From Saccopteryx bilineata (lineage: Eukaryota > Chordata > Mammalia > Chiroptera > Emballonuridae), in assembly GCF_036850765.1 (NCBI RefSeq), contig NC_089490.1, positions 132,088,522 to 132,152,521 on the forward strand: a stretch of 64,000 nt of DNA, written 5' to 3'. Below are positions 54,499 to 64,000 of the stretch, one piece after another; position 1 is the first letter of the stretch, and each line of letters opens with the position of its first letter. The notes beneath the pieces were generated by a model. That model made no database searches and was not told where the DNA came from. It worked only from the letters and a program-made list of their open reading frames with translations. The position numbers were made by a program, and so were the translations under genes.

Positions 54499-55985
54499 TT
54501 TAAACTCAATAGAGCAACACTTCTGCTTACTTTTCCATCTCTCTCATTAGCTCCTGGAATCATGTCTTACAATAACAGGAACTCAAGAAACATTTGCAGA
54601 ATGTTGAGGAAAGATAACGTGCATTTTTGTAACATATGCCCAAATAATGCACTCTAGCCTTAATTTTTAAAGGAGGAAATGGCAGCCAGCCAGTTGTCAA
54701 GGGAGGGGGTGCTGGGTGAGTGAGTGGAGGGATTGAGCAAAATAAATGGTGATGGGTGGAGACTTGATTTGAGTGGGTGAGCACAGAATACAGTGTACAA
54801 ACGATGTGGTGTAGAATTGTGCACCTGAATCCTTTATAATTTTGTTAACTAGTGTTACCACAATAAACTCAATAAAAAGGAAAAAGAAAAAGAAAAAAAT
54901 AACCTGAAAAAAAACATAGCATGCTTAAAAATCTTGGTTTGTGTTTTAAATTTTTGCAAAGGAGACACCATTTAAGTGTTTCATTCTGCTTTTGGACCTC
55001 TGACAGCAAAATTAGCATGAAGAAATAGAGCACATAATAGGAAATATAGGTAAGCACTAAAATGTTGTCTGTCTTATGCAATTGCACAACCCCATTTGAA
55101 TTTATGATTTGAAGAAAATACAACTTGTTTTCAGGAATCTTAGAATTGAAAGATATCAATTTAAATGCTTCAGAAAAAGCCTTGACACTGAGTGAGGAAC
55201 TCTGTACATGTAATAACTTTTTACTGAACTTTTCTGAAATGCTGTCTACAACCCTAGGCACCAGGTGACAATGATAAATGAGACATAGTTGTCCCTTCCC
55301 ATCTAAAAGGTGGCAGAGATAACAAAGGTCAATGCAGCATAGTGTAATCAATGGTGTAAATAGGGCTTCTCTAAGAGCACAGGGGGTGGTATTGGTGGCT
55401 TCATGAAGATTTTGGCTATGAAATAATGGAATGGAGAAAAATTAAATGGTCTTCAAAGACATGCCTACATAATAAAAACTGATGCATACATAAGAAACAT
55501 GCAGAAATCAAATCTAACGACAAGCAGTTGTGACACAATAATCAATCCTCAAGCATTTCCCGAGGGTCTGCCCTGTTCCAGGAACTCTCCTAGGTGCTGT
55601 GACTCAAGCTCACAGCTTACTGTAATGGTAGGACTGTGAAACCATCCAAAAGAAGCAAGAGATCTGCTTTCTGCTTTCATAGGGCCTCAGACCTCAGTAG
55701 TCCATGAGAAGAGCTCTGGCACTTACAGAAATGATCAGGTTGCTTTATATCACCCCACTAGTGTGCTGATCAAACCCTCAGAGGAAGTTGAAATGAGAAG
55801 CAGGAGTCTGTCAGTAACCCAGAGGCCAACCATAGCCTCTGGGAACTTACTCTGGATCCTTTGGAAAAGGTCTGTGCCCTCACTCACTTCTGTTTGCAGT
55901 AGATATCTTCCCTTTTCAAAAGCCATTCATCTCTCTGTTTTTCATGCAACTCTTGGGTAGGGCCCAGTTCTACAGAGGGTTTTGA
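54499..55985. other. Mostly unassigned DNA
   Basis: An A-rich tail at about 54,860-54,905 after 'caataaactcaataaaaagg' suggests a LINE or retrocopy 3' end. A MIR/L2-like trace 'gttccaggaactctcctaggtgctg' lies at 55,574-55,600. No gene recognised; the minus-strand frame at 55,351-54,869 has no known domain. Confidence 0.4.
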
Positions 55986-56179
55986 ATTTATTTATTTATT
56001 TATTTATGACAGAGACAGAGAGAAACACAGAGAGGGGCAGATAGGCACAGACAGACCAAAAGGGAGAGAGATGAGAAGCATCGATTCTTCGTTGCGGCAC
56101 CTTGGTTTCTCATTTATTGCTTTCTCGCATGTGCCTTGATGGGGTGGGGGGGCTATAGCAGAGTGAGTGACCTGGTCAG
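55986..56179 (-). mobile_element. SINE, partial (SINE-a)
   Basis: Reverse SINE with (ATTT)n, GA-rich tail and 'ctttctcgcatgtgccttgatg', then a deleted body ending 'gacctggtcagg'. Its far-side TSD appears to lie beyond L1 copy 2 (see findings). Confidence 0.82.
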
Positions 56180-56189
56180 GCGAGATTGT

Positions 56190-56529
56190 TTTTTTTTTAA
56201 TTTTTAATTTTTTAGAGACAGAGAGACAGTCAGAGAGAAGGATAGATAGGGACAGACAGACAGGAACAGAGATGAGAAGTATCAATCATCAGTTTTTTAT
56301 TGCGACACCTTAGTTGTTCATTGATTGCTCTCATATGTGCCTTGACTGTGGGCCTTCAGCAGACTGAGTAACCTTTTGCTCAAGCCATCGACCTTCAGTC
56401 CAAGCTGGTGAGCTTTTGCTTTAACCAAATGAGCCCACACTCAAGCTGGAGACCTCGGGATCTCGAACCTGGGTCCTCCGCATCCCATCCAACGCTCTAT
56501 CCACTGCGCAACATGAGATTGGTCAGGCA
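56190..56529 (-). mobile_element. SINE, 'caagctggcgacc' type (SINE-b)
   Basis: Reverse full-length copy; TSD cgagattgtttttt (56,181-56,194; 56,530-56,543), at the poly(T) end of L1 copy 2. Confidence 0.9.
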
Positions 56530-58329
56530 CGAGATTGTTTTTTATTTATTTATTTTTTAAATTTAATGCAGTGACATTGATAAATCAGGGTACATAGGTT
56601 GAGAGAAAACATCCCCAGATTATTTTGACATTTGATTATGCTGTATACCCCTCACCCAAAGTCAAACTGTCCTCCGTCACCTTCTATCTGGTTCTCTTTG
56701 TGCCCCTCCCCTCCCCCACCCCCCTCTCTCCTTCCCGCCCCGTCCCTACCCCTCACCCCTCGTTACCATTACATTCTTGTCCATGGCTCTGAGTCTCATT
56801 TTTATGTCCCATCTATGTATAGATTCATATAGTTCTTAGTTTTTTTCTGATTTACTTATTTCACTCTGTATAATGTTATCAAGGTCCATCCATGTTATTG
56901 TAAATGATCCGATGTCATCATTTCTTATGGCTGAGTAGTATTCCATAGTACATATGTACCAAACCTTTTTAATCCATTCATCCTCTGAAAGACACTTGGG
57001 CTGTTTCCAGATCTTCGCTACTGTGAACAATGCTGCCACAAACATGGGGGTGCATTTCTCCTTTTGGAGTAGGTCTATGATGTTCTTGGGGTATATTCCT
57101 AACAGTGTTATAGCTGTGTCAAAAGACAGTTTGATTTTCAATTTTTTGAGGAATCTCCATACTGTTTTCCATAGTGGCTGCACCAGTCTGCATTCCCACC
57201 AGCAGTGCAGGAGGATTCCCTTTTCTCCACATCCTCGCCAGCACTTATTCTGTGTTGTTTTGTTGATGAGCGCCATTCTGACTGGTGTGAGGTGATATCT
57301 CATTGTGGTTTTAATTTGCATTTCTCTAATGATTAGTGATGTTGAGCATTTTTTCATCTGCCTATGGGCCATCTGTATATCCTCTTTGGAGAAGTGTCTA
57401 TTCATTTCTTTTTCCCATTTTTTGATTGGATTATTTGTCTTTCTGGTGTTGAGATTTACAAGTTCTTTATAAATTTTGGTTATTAACCCCTTATCAGACG
57501 TATTGTCAAATATGTTCTCCCATTGTATAGTTTGTCTTTTTATTCTGTTCTTATTGTCTTTAGCTGTGCAAAAGCTTTTTAGTTTGATATAGTCCCATTT
57601 GTTTATCCTGTCTTTTATTTCACTTGCCCGTGGAGATAAATCAGCAAATGTATTGCTGCAAGAGATGTTGGAGAGCTTACTGCCTATGCTTTCTTCTAAG
57701 ATGCTTATGGTTTCATGGCTTACGTTTAAGTCTTTTATTTGTTTTGAGTTTATTTTTGTGAAAGGTGTAAGTTGGTGGTCTAGTTTCATTTTTTTGCAGG
57801 TAGCTGTCCAATTTTCCCAACACCATTTATTAAAGAGGCTGTCTTTACTCCATTGTATGCTCTTACCTCCTTTGCCAAATATCAGTTGTCCATAGAGCTG
57901 TGAGTTTATTTCTGGGTTCTCTGTTCTGTTCCATTGATCTATATGCCTGTTCTTATGCCAGTATCAGGCTGTTTTGAGTACAATGGCTTTGTATAATAGT
58001 ATAACTTGATATCAGGAAGTGTGATACTTCCCCCTTTATTCTTCTTTTTTAAGATTGCTGAAGCTATTCGTGTTCTTTTTTGGTTCCATATAAATTTTTG
58101 GAATATGTGATCTATATCTTTGAAGTATGTTATTGGTATTTTAATTGGTATTGCATTGAATTTATAGATTGCTTTGGGTAGTATAGACATTTTAATAATG
58201 TTTATTCTTCCTAACCATGAGCTGGGTTTGTGCTTCCACTTGTTTTTATCTTCCTTGATTTCTTTTATCAATGTTTTATAATTTTCTGAGTACAAGTCTT
58301 TAGTCTCTTTAGTTAAATGTACTCCTAGG

Positions 58330-58546
58330 CTTGACCTGTGGTGGTGCAGTGGATAAAGCGTCGACCTGGAAATGCTGAGGTCGTTGGTTCGAAACGCTGG
58401 GCTTGCCTGGTCAAGGCACATATGGGAGTTGATGCTTCCAGCTCCTCCCCCCATCTCTCTCTCCTCTCTCTCTCTGTCTCTCTCTCTCTCCTCTCTAAAA
58501 TGAATAAAGATTAAAAAAATAAATAAAAAATTAAAAAAGGAAAAAA
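58330..58546 (+). mobile_element. SINE, short 'GACCTGTGGTGG' type
   Basis: Forward SINE in L1 copy 2 ORF2; perfect TSD ttaaatgtactcctagg (58,313-58,329; 58,547-58,563). Confidence 0.96.
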
Positions 58547-60042
58547 TTAAATGTACTCCTAGGTGTTTTATTTTTTTGGTTGTAATAGTGAAGGGGATTG
58601 TTTCCTTAATTTCTCTTTCTGACTGTTCATTGTTGGTGTATAAAAATGCCTCTGATTTCTGAGTATTAATTTTATATTCTGCTACCTTGCTGAATTCATT
58701 TATCAGGTCCAGTAGTTTTTTGACTGAGACTTAAGGGTTTTCTATATACAATATCATATCATCTGCAAATAATGATAGTTTTACTTCTTCTTTTCCAACT
58801 TGAATGCCTTTTATTTCTTCTTCTTGTCTGATTGCTGTGGCTACGCCTTCCAGGACTATGTTGAATAAGAATGGTGAAAGGGGGCACCCCTGCCTTGTTC
58901 CTGATCTTAAGGGTATTGCTTTTAATTTTTGCCCATTGAGTATGATGTTGGCTGTGGGTTTGTCATAGATGGCCTTTATCATGTTGAGGTATATTCCCTG
59001 TATTCCCACTTTGCTGAGGGTTTTGATCATGAATGGATGCTGGATTTTATCAAATGCTTTTTCTGCATCTATTGAAATTATCATGTGGTTTTTCTCCTTC
59101 CTTTTGTTTATGTGATGAATCACATTGATTGATTTGTGAATATTATACCAGCCTTGCCTCCCAATAATAAATCCCACTTGATCATGGTATATGATTTTTT
59201 CCATATATTGTTGGATCTGGTTTGCTAATACTTTGTTGTGAATTTTAGCATCTATATTCATCAGGGATATTGGCCTATAATTTTCTTTTTCTGTGTTCTC
59301 TTTGCCTGGTTTTGTAATTAGTATTATGTTTGCTTCATAAAAGCAGCTTGAAAATCTTTCTTTCTCTTGAATTTTTTGAAATAGCTTGAGAAGGATATGA
59401 GTCAGTTCTTCTTTGAATATTTGGTAGAATTCACTTGTGAAGCCATGAGGCCCTGGACTTTTCTTTCTTGGGAGTTTTTTGATAACTGTTTCGATCTCAT
59501 TTGCTGTAATCGGTCTGTTTAGGTTTTCTGATTCTTCCAGATTGATTTTTGGAAGATTGTATGTTTCAAGGAATTTGTCCATTTCATCTAGGTTGTCTAG
59601 TTTTTTGGCATACAGTTCTTCATAGTATTTTCTTACAATATTTTGTATTTCTGTTGTGTCAGTTGTTATGTCTCCACTCTCATTTCTGATTTTATTTATT
59701 TGAGTCCTCTTTCTTTTTTTTTTGGTGAGTTTAGTTAAAGGTTCATTGATCTTGTTTACCTTTATAAAGAACCAGCTCCTAGATTCATTGACCCTCTGTA
59801 TTGTTTCTTTAGCCACTATGTCATTTATTTCTCCTCTGATTTTTATTATTTCCTTCCTTCTACTACATTTGGGCTTTATTTGCTGTTCTTTTTCTAGTTC
59901 TTTTAGATGCAGGGTTAAGTTGTTTATTTGAGCTTTTTCTAGTGTCTTAAAGTGTGCCTGTGGTGCTATGAACTTCCCTCTCAGTACTGCTTTTGCTGTG
60001 TTCCATAAATTTTGAGTTGTTTTATGGTCATTGTCATTCATT

Positions 60043-60409
60043 CCTTTTTTTTTTTTTTTTGTATTTTTCTGAAGCTGGAAACGGGGAGAGACAGTCAGAC
60101 AGACTCCCGCATGCGCCCGACCAGGATCCACCCGGCACGCCCACCAGGGGCGAAGCTCTGCCCACCAGGGGGGGATGTTCTGCCCCTCCGGGACATCGCT
60201 CTGCCATGACCAGAGCCACTCTAGCGCCTGGGGCAGAGGCCACAGAGCCATCCCCAGCGCCTGGGCCATCTTTGCTCCAATGGAGCCTTGGCTGCGGGAG
60301 GGGAAGAGAGAGACAGAGAGGAAGGAGGGGGGGTGGAGAAGCAAATGGGCGCTTCTCCTATGTGCCCTGACCGGGAACCAAACCCGGGTCCCCCGCACAC
60401 CAGGCCGAC
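60043..60409 (-). mobile_element. SINE, long 'GGCCCTGGCCGG' type
   Basis: Reverse SINE in L1 copy 2 ORF2; perfect TSD cattgtcattcatt (60,029-60,042; 60,410-60,423). Its head is truncated or diverged at the high end. Confidence 0.95.
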
Positions 60410-61254
60410 CATTGTCATTCATTTCTAGGAATTTTTTTTTATTACTTCTTTGATCTCATTCTTAATCCATTTGTTATTTAACAACCTGCTATTCAGTTTC
60501 CATGTGTTTGAGAATTTTTGAGCTTTTCTGTTGTGGTTCATTTCTAGTTTCATGCCATTGTGATCAGAGAAAGTGCTTGATATGATTTCAATCTTCTTAA
60601 ATTTGTTGAGACCAATTTTGTGCCCTAACATGTGGTCTATCCTAGAGAATGTACCATGAGTACTTGAAAAGAATGTGTATTCTGCTGCTTTAGGGTGAAA
60701 GATTCTGAAGATATCTATTAAATCGAGTTGATCTAGATTCCAGTGTGTCCTTTAAGTCTGCTGTTTCTTTGTTAATTTTGTTTCTTGAGGATCTATCTAG
60801 TGATGTTAGTGGGGTATTGAAATCCCCTACTATTATAGTATTGCTGTTGATCTCGCTCTTTATATCCATCAAAATCTGCTTTATATGTTTAGGTGCTCCT
60901 ATATTAGGTGCGTAGATATTTATAATAGTTATATCTTCCTGTTGGATTGCTCCCTTTATCATTATGTAGTGGCCTTCTTTATCTCTTGCTATATTCTTTG
61001 TTTTAAAGTCCATTTTGTCTGATATAAGTATTGCTACCCCAGCTTTTTTTTTCATTTCCATTTGTATGAAATATTTTTTTCCATTCTTTTACCTTTAGTT
61101 TATGTGCATCTTTTGTTTTAAAGTGTGTCTCTTGTAGACAGCATATGTATGGTTCTGTTTTCTTATCCATGCAGCTACCCTATGTCTTTTGACTGGATCA
61201 TTTAATCCATTTACATTTAAGATTATTATTGATATGTAGTTGTTTATTGCCATT

Positions 61255-62206
61255 TTATTCTTTAAAGCTGTATTCCTCTTTTGCTATATTCTTTTCCCAC
61301 TTTGATCTGTTTATACCATGCCCCTTAACATTTCCTGCAGCATTGGTTTGGTTGTAATGAATTCCTTGAATTTTTTGTTTGTCTGGGAAGCTTTTTATTT
61401 CTCCTTTAATTTTAAATGATAGCTTTGCTGGATAAAGTAGTCTTGGTTGTAGGCTCTTGTTCTGCATTACTTTGAATATTTCTTGCCATTCCCTTCTGGC
61501 CTCAAGTGTTTCTGTTGAGAAGTCTGATGTCATCCTTATGGGGGCTCCTTTGTAGGTGATGGCCTTTTTTTCTCTAGCAGCTTTTAATATTTTCTCTTCA
61601 TCACTTAGCTTTGGTATTTTAATTATGTGTCTTGGTGTAGGTTTCTTTGGGTTTCTCTTTAATGGAGTTCTCTGTGCTTCTTGAACTTGTGAGAGTTTCT
61701 CCTGCATTAATTTAAGGAAGTTTTCCGCTATGATATGATTCAACAAAGTCTCTATCCCTTTTTCTTTCTCTTCTATGATGCGGATGTTATTTCTCTTTAT
61801 TTTGTCACAGAGCTCTCTAAGAGTTTCCTCAGACTTTTTAAGTCTCTTCTTTTTTCTTCTCTGCTCTCTTGCCTTCATTCAAGTAATCCTCCAACTCACT
61901 GATTCGATCCTCAGCTTTATCCATCCTGTTTTTAATTCCTTTCATTGTGTTCTTCATTTCTGATATTGTGTTTGTCATCTCCAACTGATTATTTTTTAAT
62001 ATTTCAATATCCTTTTTTATACTTGCTATTTCTTTATTTAGATGTTTGTAATGATCACCTATTGTTGTTCTAAGGTCCCTAAGCATCCTTACAATCATTA
62101 TTTTGAACTCCGCATCTGGAAGTTCAGTCATTTCCATATCACTCAGTTCATTTCCTGGATGTTTCTCTTGTGGTTTCATTTGGATTGCACTTTTTTGTCT
62201 TCTCAT
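61255..62206 (-). pseudogene. L1 ORF1, copy 2
   Basis: Two overlapping frames. 62,206-61,838: MRRQKSAIQMKPQEKHPGNE, then IVRMLRDLRTTIGDHYKHLN and the coiled coil MKNTMKGIKNRMDKAEDRIS. 61,878-61,255: RRM and C-terminal domains with NNIRII, FSTETLEARREWQEIFKVMQ. A frameshift in a lysine-rich stretch near 61,850 separates them. Relative to copy 1 the NNIRII-GVPEEE segment has lost about four residues. Confidence 0.92.
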
Positions 62207-62209
62207 TTA

Positions 62210-63120
62210 TGTGTTTGGGTATTTTGCTTGTAGAGCTGGTTGAGTCTAGGCTTGGTGTTGTCTGCCTCCAATTTTCAATTGTGTTATTTCTAAGTCTTCT
62301 TGGGTTGGCATCAGCTATTATTTGTAATCCACTTTTGGTTTTGGGTCACTTTGAAGTCTTGATTTGTTTGTTTTCTTAACAGGTGATTGTCTTATTTGCT
62401 GATCTCAGCAGGGGACTTCCTTGAAACTGTATAAAGGAATGTGATGGGTGTAACCTGAGACTCTGAAGGCCTCTTCCACCAACTAATCTCTCTGGGGGCA
62501 GGGTGTTTTCTCAGCTTCAGTAGGGGGAGGTGTATCTCAGAGCTCCATGGAGACCTGAGTTACTGCTCCTCCTCCCACTTCTTGTTTTCAGCTGTGTCTT
62601 GTTGCGCTGATTGGAGCTGGAGAGATGTCTGGAGATCTGTGATCTGGAAGCAATTCAGTTCTGTTTTGTGAAGGGATCAGTCCCTCCCCTAGCTATGGCT
62701 GCCTCCAGTACTGGATGAGTCAGCTTTTTTAGGTCATCCCTTGCATTCCTCTGCTCCTCACTGTCTGTCCTTCTCTCTCCCCTTTCCACTTGGAAGATAA
62801 GCCAGTCCTTTCAACATGCCTCACTCCCTGGTTGCCAGGAAAGTGGCTGTGAGCAGTATTTTCTGCTCTTTTCCCTGGAGTGAGAGCCCCTCTGGGCTCT
62901 CAGCCTCACCCCCACTCTGTTCCTCTAAACAGGGGAGATTCAGGCGCTCCCTACCAGGTTTGTTATGGCTTCTTCTTTGCTTTTTGGTTTTTGAGAGTTG
63001 TTCTTGTAGTCCAGAGTTAGTTTTTCATGCTGATTGTTACTAAGTAGATTTGTATTCCAGTTTGGTGGTGAGAGCTGGGAGTCTGTGCATCTGCCTACTC
63101 CACTGCCATCTTCAGCTGAA
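62210..63120 (-). promoter_or_regulatory. L1 5' UTR, copy 2
   Basis: About 0.9 kb. The outermost 60-100 bases resemble the 5' end of copy 1, but the body does not align by eye and has no tandem units. Confidence 0.65.
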
Positions 63121-63315
63121 CCAAAATATTTCGATGAGTTGGATGGACTGGGGAGTTTCTACTTTTCATGTACTTCACATCAATCCCGTAACATACATTC
63201 CCAGTGACATACAGCAGAACTTCATATAGCCTTGGCAACCATCTTCCTTGGAGCCCCAGTGGTGGTCTTGGTCCTGCTGCCACTTCTCACCACAGGTCCA
63301 ACTGCGCTGTGCCTA
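63121..63315 (-). other. 195-bp extension beyond the L1 copy 2 5' end
   Basis: Lies between the canonical L1 5' end and a sequence (gcgagattg, 63,316-63,324) that duplicates 56,180-56,188 on the other side of the L1. So it appears to have been inserted together with the L1, as a 5' transduction or longer 5' UTR. No recognised gene; a 62-codon open frame has no known domain. Confidence 0.5.
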
Positions 63316-63369
63316 GCGAGATTGGTTTTGATTTGATTTGTGACAATAGAGCAATAGACTTTCAGTTAT

Positions 63370-63710
63370 TTTTTTTAAGTGAGAAGTGGGGGCAGAGACA
63401 GACTGCCACATGTGCCCTGATTGGGATCCACCTTGCAAGCCCCCTGTGGGACATGCTCTGCCTATTTGGAGCCATTGCTTCATTGCCCGGCAACTGAGCT
63501 ATTTTAGTGCCTGAAGTTAGGCAATGGAGCCATCCTCAGTGCCCGGGGCCAACTTGCTCCAACCTAGCCATGGCTGCAGGAAGGGATGAGAGAGACAGAG
63601 AGAGAAGGGAGAGGGGGACAGGTACAGAAGCAGATGGTTGCTTCTCCTGTGTGCCCTGACCAGGAATCGAACCAGGACATCCACACACCAGGCCAGCACC
63701 ATACCACTGG
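63370..63710 (-). mobile_element. SINE, long type, diverged
   Basis: Reverse SINE with 'gtgccctgaccaggaatcgaaccagg' and 'gctccaacctagccatggctgcagg'. TSD ctttcagtta(g)ttttt (about 63,359-63,369; 63,711-63,722). Confidence 0.88.
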
Positions 63711-63722
63711 CTTTCAGTTAGT

Positions 63723-64000
63723 TTTTAGAGTCAGAAACACTTTTTAAGTCCAGAATAAGTTGTGACGGGAAGTTCCATTCAAGGCAAACGCCCCGAGTCA
63801 TGCTGAGTTAAAGTGTCAAATTTAAAGAGAATGTTAAAAGCATTTGCTCCCTAAGAAATTTTCTACTTCCTTGCTCAGGAAGCCATGATATTCTCCAAAA
63901 GGATGGCCTTCTTTTTTCTCGTTTTTAAACTCAAATCTGGTTTACTCTTGGACTTCTTTTTCTTGTGAGTGTGGTTTGGGTTCAGGAGATTCCAGGGAGA
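63723..64000. other. No feature recognised
   Basis: Final 280 bases, no gene or repeat I can name. Confidence 0.35.

Larger units (their letters stand above)
56830..61240 (-). pseudogene. L1 ORF2, copy 2 (endonuclease, RT, Cys-rich end)
   Basis: Endonuclease: 61,061-60,690 (AGVAILISDKMDFKT, NIYAPN, VGDFNTPL) and 60,631-60,425. A SINE at 60,043-60,409 interrupts it just after the endonuclease. RT: 60,030-58,731 contains [50 protein letters not shown] and the catalytic FADDMI (Asp pair, 58,758-58,769), then a stop in ENP* (58,731). A second SINE (58,330-58,546) splits the segment after RT. The C-terminal part, 57,789-56,836, has [18 protein letters not shown], the Cys-rich motif, and ends ISKSEKN. 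An active element would need one continuous frame of roughly 1,270 codons, which is not present. Confidence 0.93.
56537..63120 (-). mobile_element. LINE-1 copy 2, near full length
   Basis: Minus strand, 3' tail at 56,537 and canonical 5' end near 63,120; about 6.0 kb after subtracting two SINEs. It has a 5' UTR (62,210-63,120), ORF1, ORF2 and 3' UTR. Both ORFs carry several stops or frameshifts, so it is inactive, but the domains are easily read. Confidence 0.95.

Noticed and set aside
54869..55351. 160-codon minus-strand frame
   Set aside because: AT-rich, hydrophobic by composition, with no recognisable domain and no support as a gene.
63204..63310. Minus-strand text faintly like a histone H3 N-terminus
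   Set aside because: Only a few residues match (RTK, TGAPRK) and similarity stops at once; treated as chance.

Overview
The window is mammalian nuclear DNA, almost certainly from a bat. The evidence is three tRNA-headed SINE types whose heads read like GGCCCTGGCCGGTTGGCTCA, CCTGACCTGTGGTGGCGCAG and a related head with a long 'caagctggcgacc' body, plus recently active hAT and mariner DNA transposons. The SINE types resemble those I associate with horseshoe bats and relatives (Rhinolophoidea); that placement is from memory and is not proven here. I found no host protein-coding exon, no functional tRNA or rRNA gene and no CRISPR array. Nearly everything I can assign is a transposable element, so the useful annotation is the insertion history: who sits in whom, target-site duplications (TSDs), and which element genes are broken.

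Layout. 1-4.7 kb: 5' two thirds of a minus-strand L1, with EN/RT, ORF1 and a 5' UTR containing short tandem repeats; it abuts a class II (Lys-PBS) endogenous retrovirus LTR and leader (5.1-5.8 kb). 5.8-9.6 kb: two inverted copies of a small LTR element (family A) whose internal region encodes a coiled-coil protein of unknown function. 10.8-17.1 kb: a class I provirus with both LTRs, broken gag-pro-pol-env, split inside its nucleocapsid region by a nearly complete hAT transposon. 17.1-30.5 kb: a dense pile of LTRs (families A, B and C), a pol fragment and a broken env gene, with LTRs inserted in LTRs. 31-43 kb: quieter DNA with ancient MIR, MLT1, MLT2 and L1M relics. Three layers of nesting stand out: a non-autonomous hAT (33,967-36,934) carrying a 3'-truncated L1 whose 5' UTR is built from 240-bp tandem monomers, all inside an older hAT relic; and a mariner element inside an MLT2 LTR. 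43.8-46.3 kb: a full-length hAT with a perfect 8-bp TSD and a long transposase ORF. 46-51 kb: mixed SINEs, a Tigger-like MITE and unassigned DNA. 51.5-54.5 kb: an L1 with both ends but an internal deletion. 56.5-63.3 kb: a near full-length L1 with ORF1, ORF2 and an extra 195 bp beyond its usual 5' end.

How the parts relate. L1 proteins supplied the machinery that mobilised the SINEs; the SINE insertions repeatedly give clean TSDs that date other elements, because they interrupt the class I 3' LTR, the env gene, the hAT transposase, the mariner and two L1 copies. All autonomous elements visible here carry disabling lesions: a missing second Asp in one L1 RT, frameshifts in hAT-1, a D-to-V change at a predicted catalytic residue in hAT-2, and stops and deletions in the retroviral genes.
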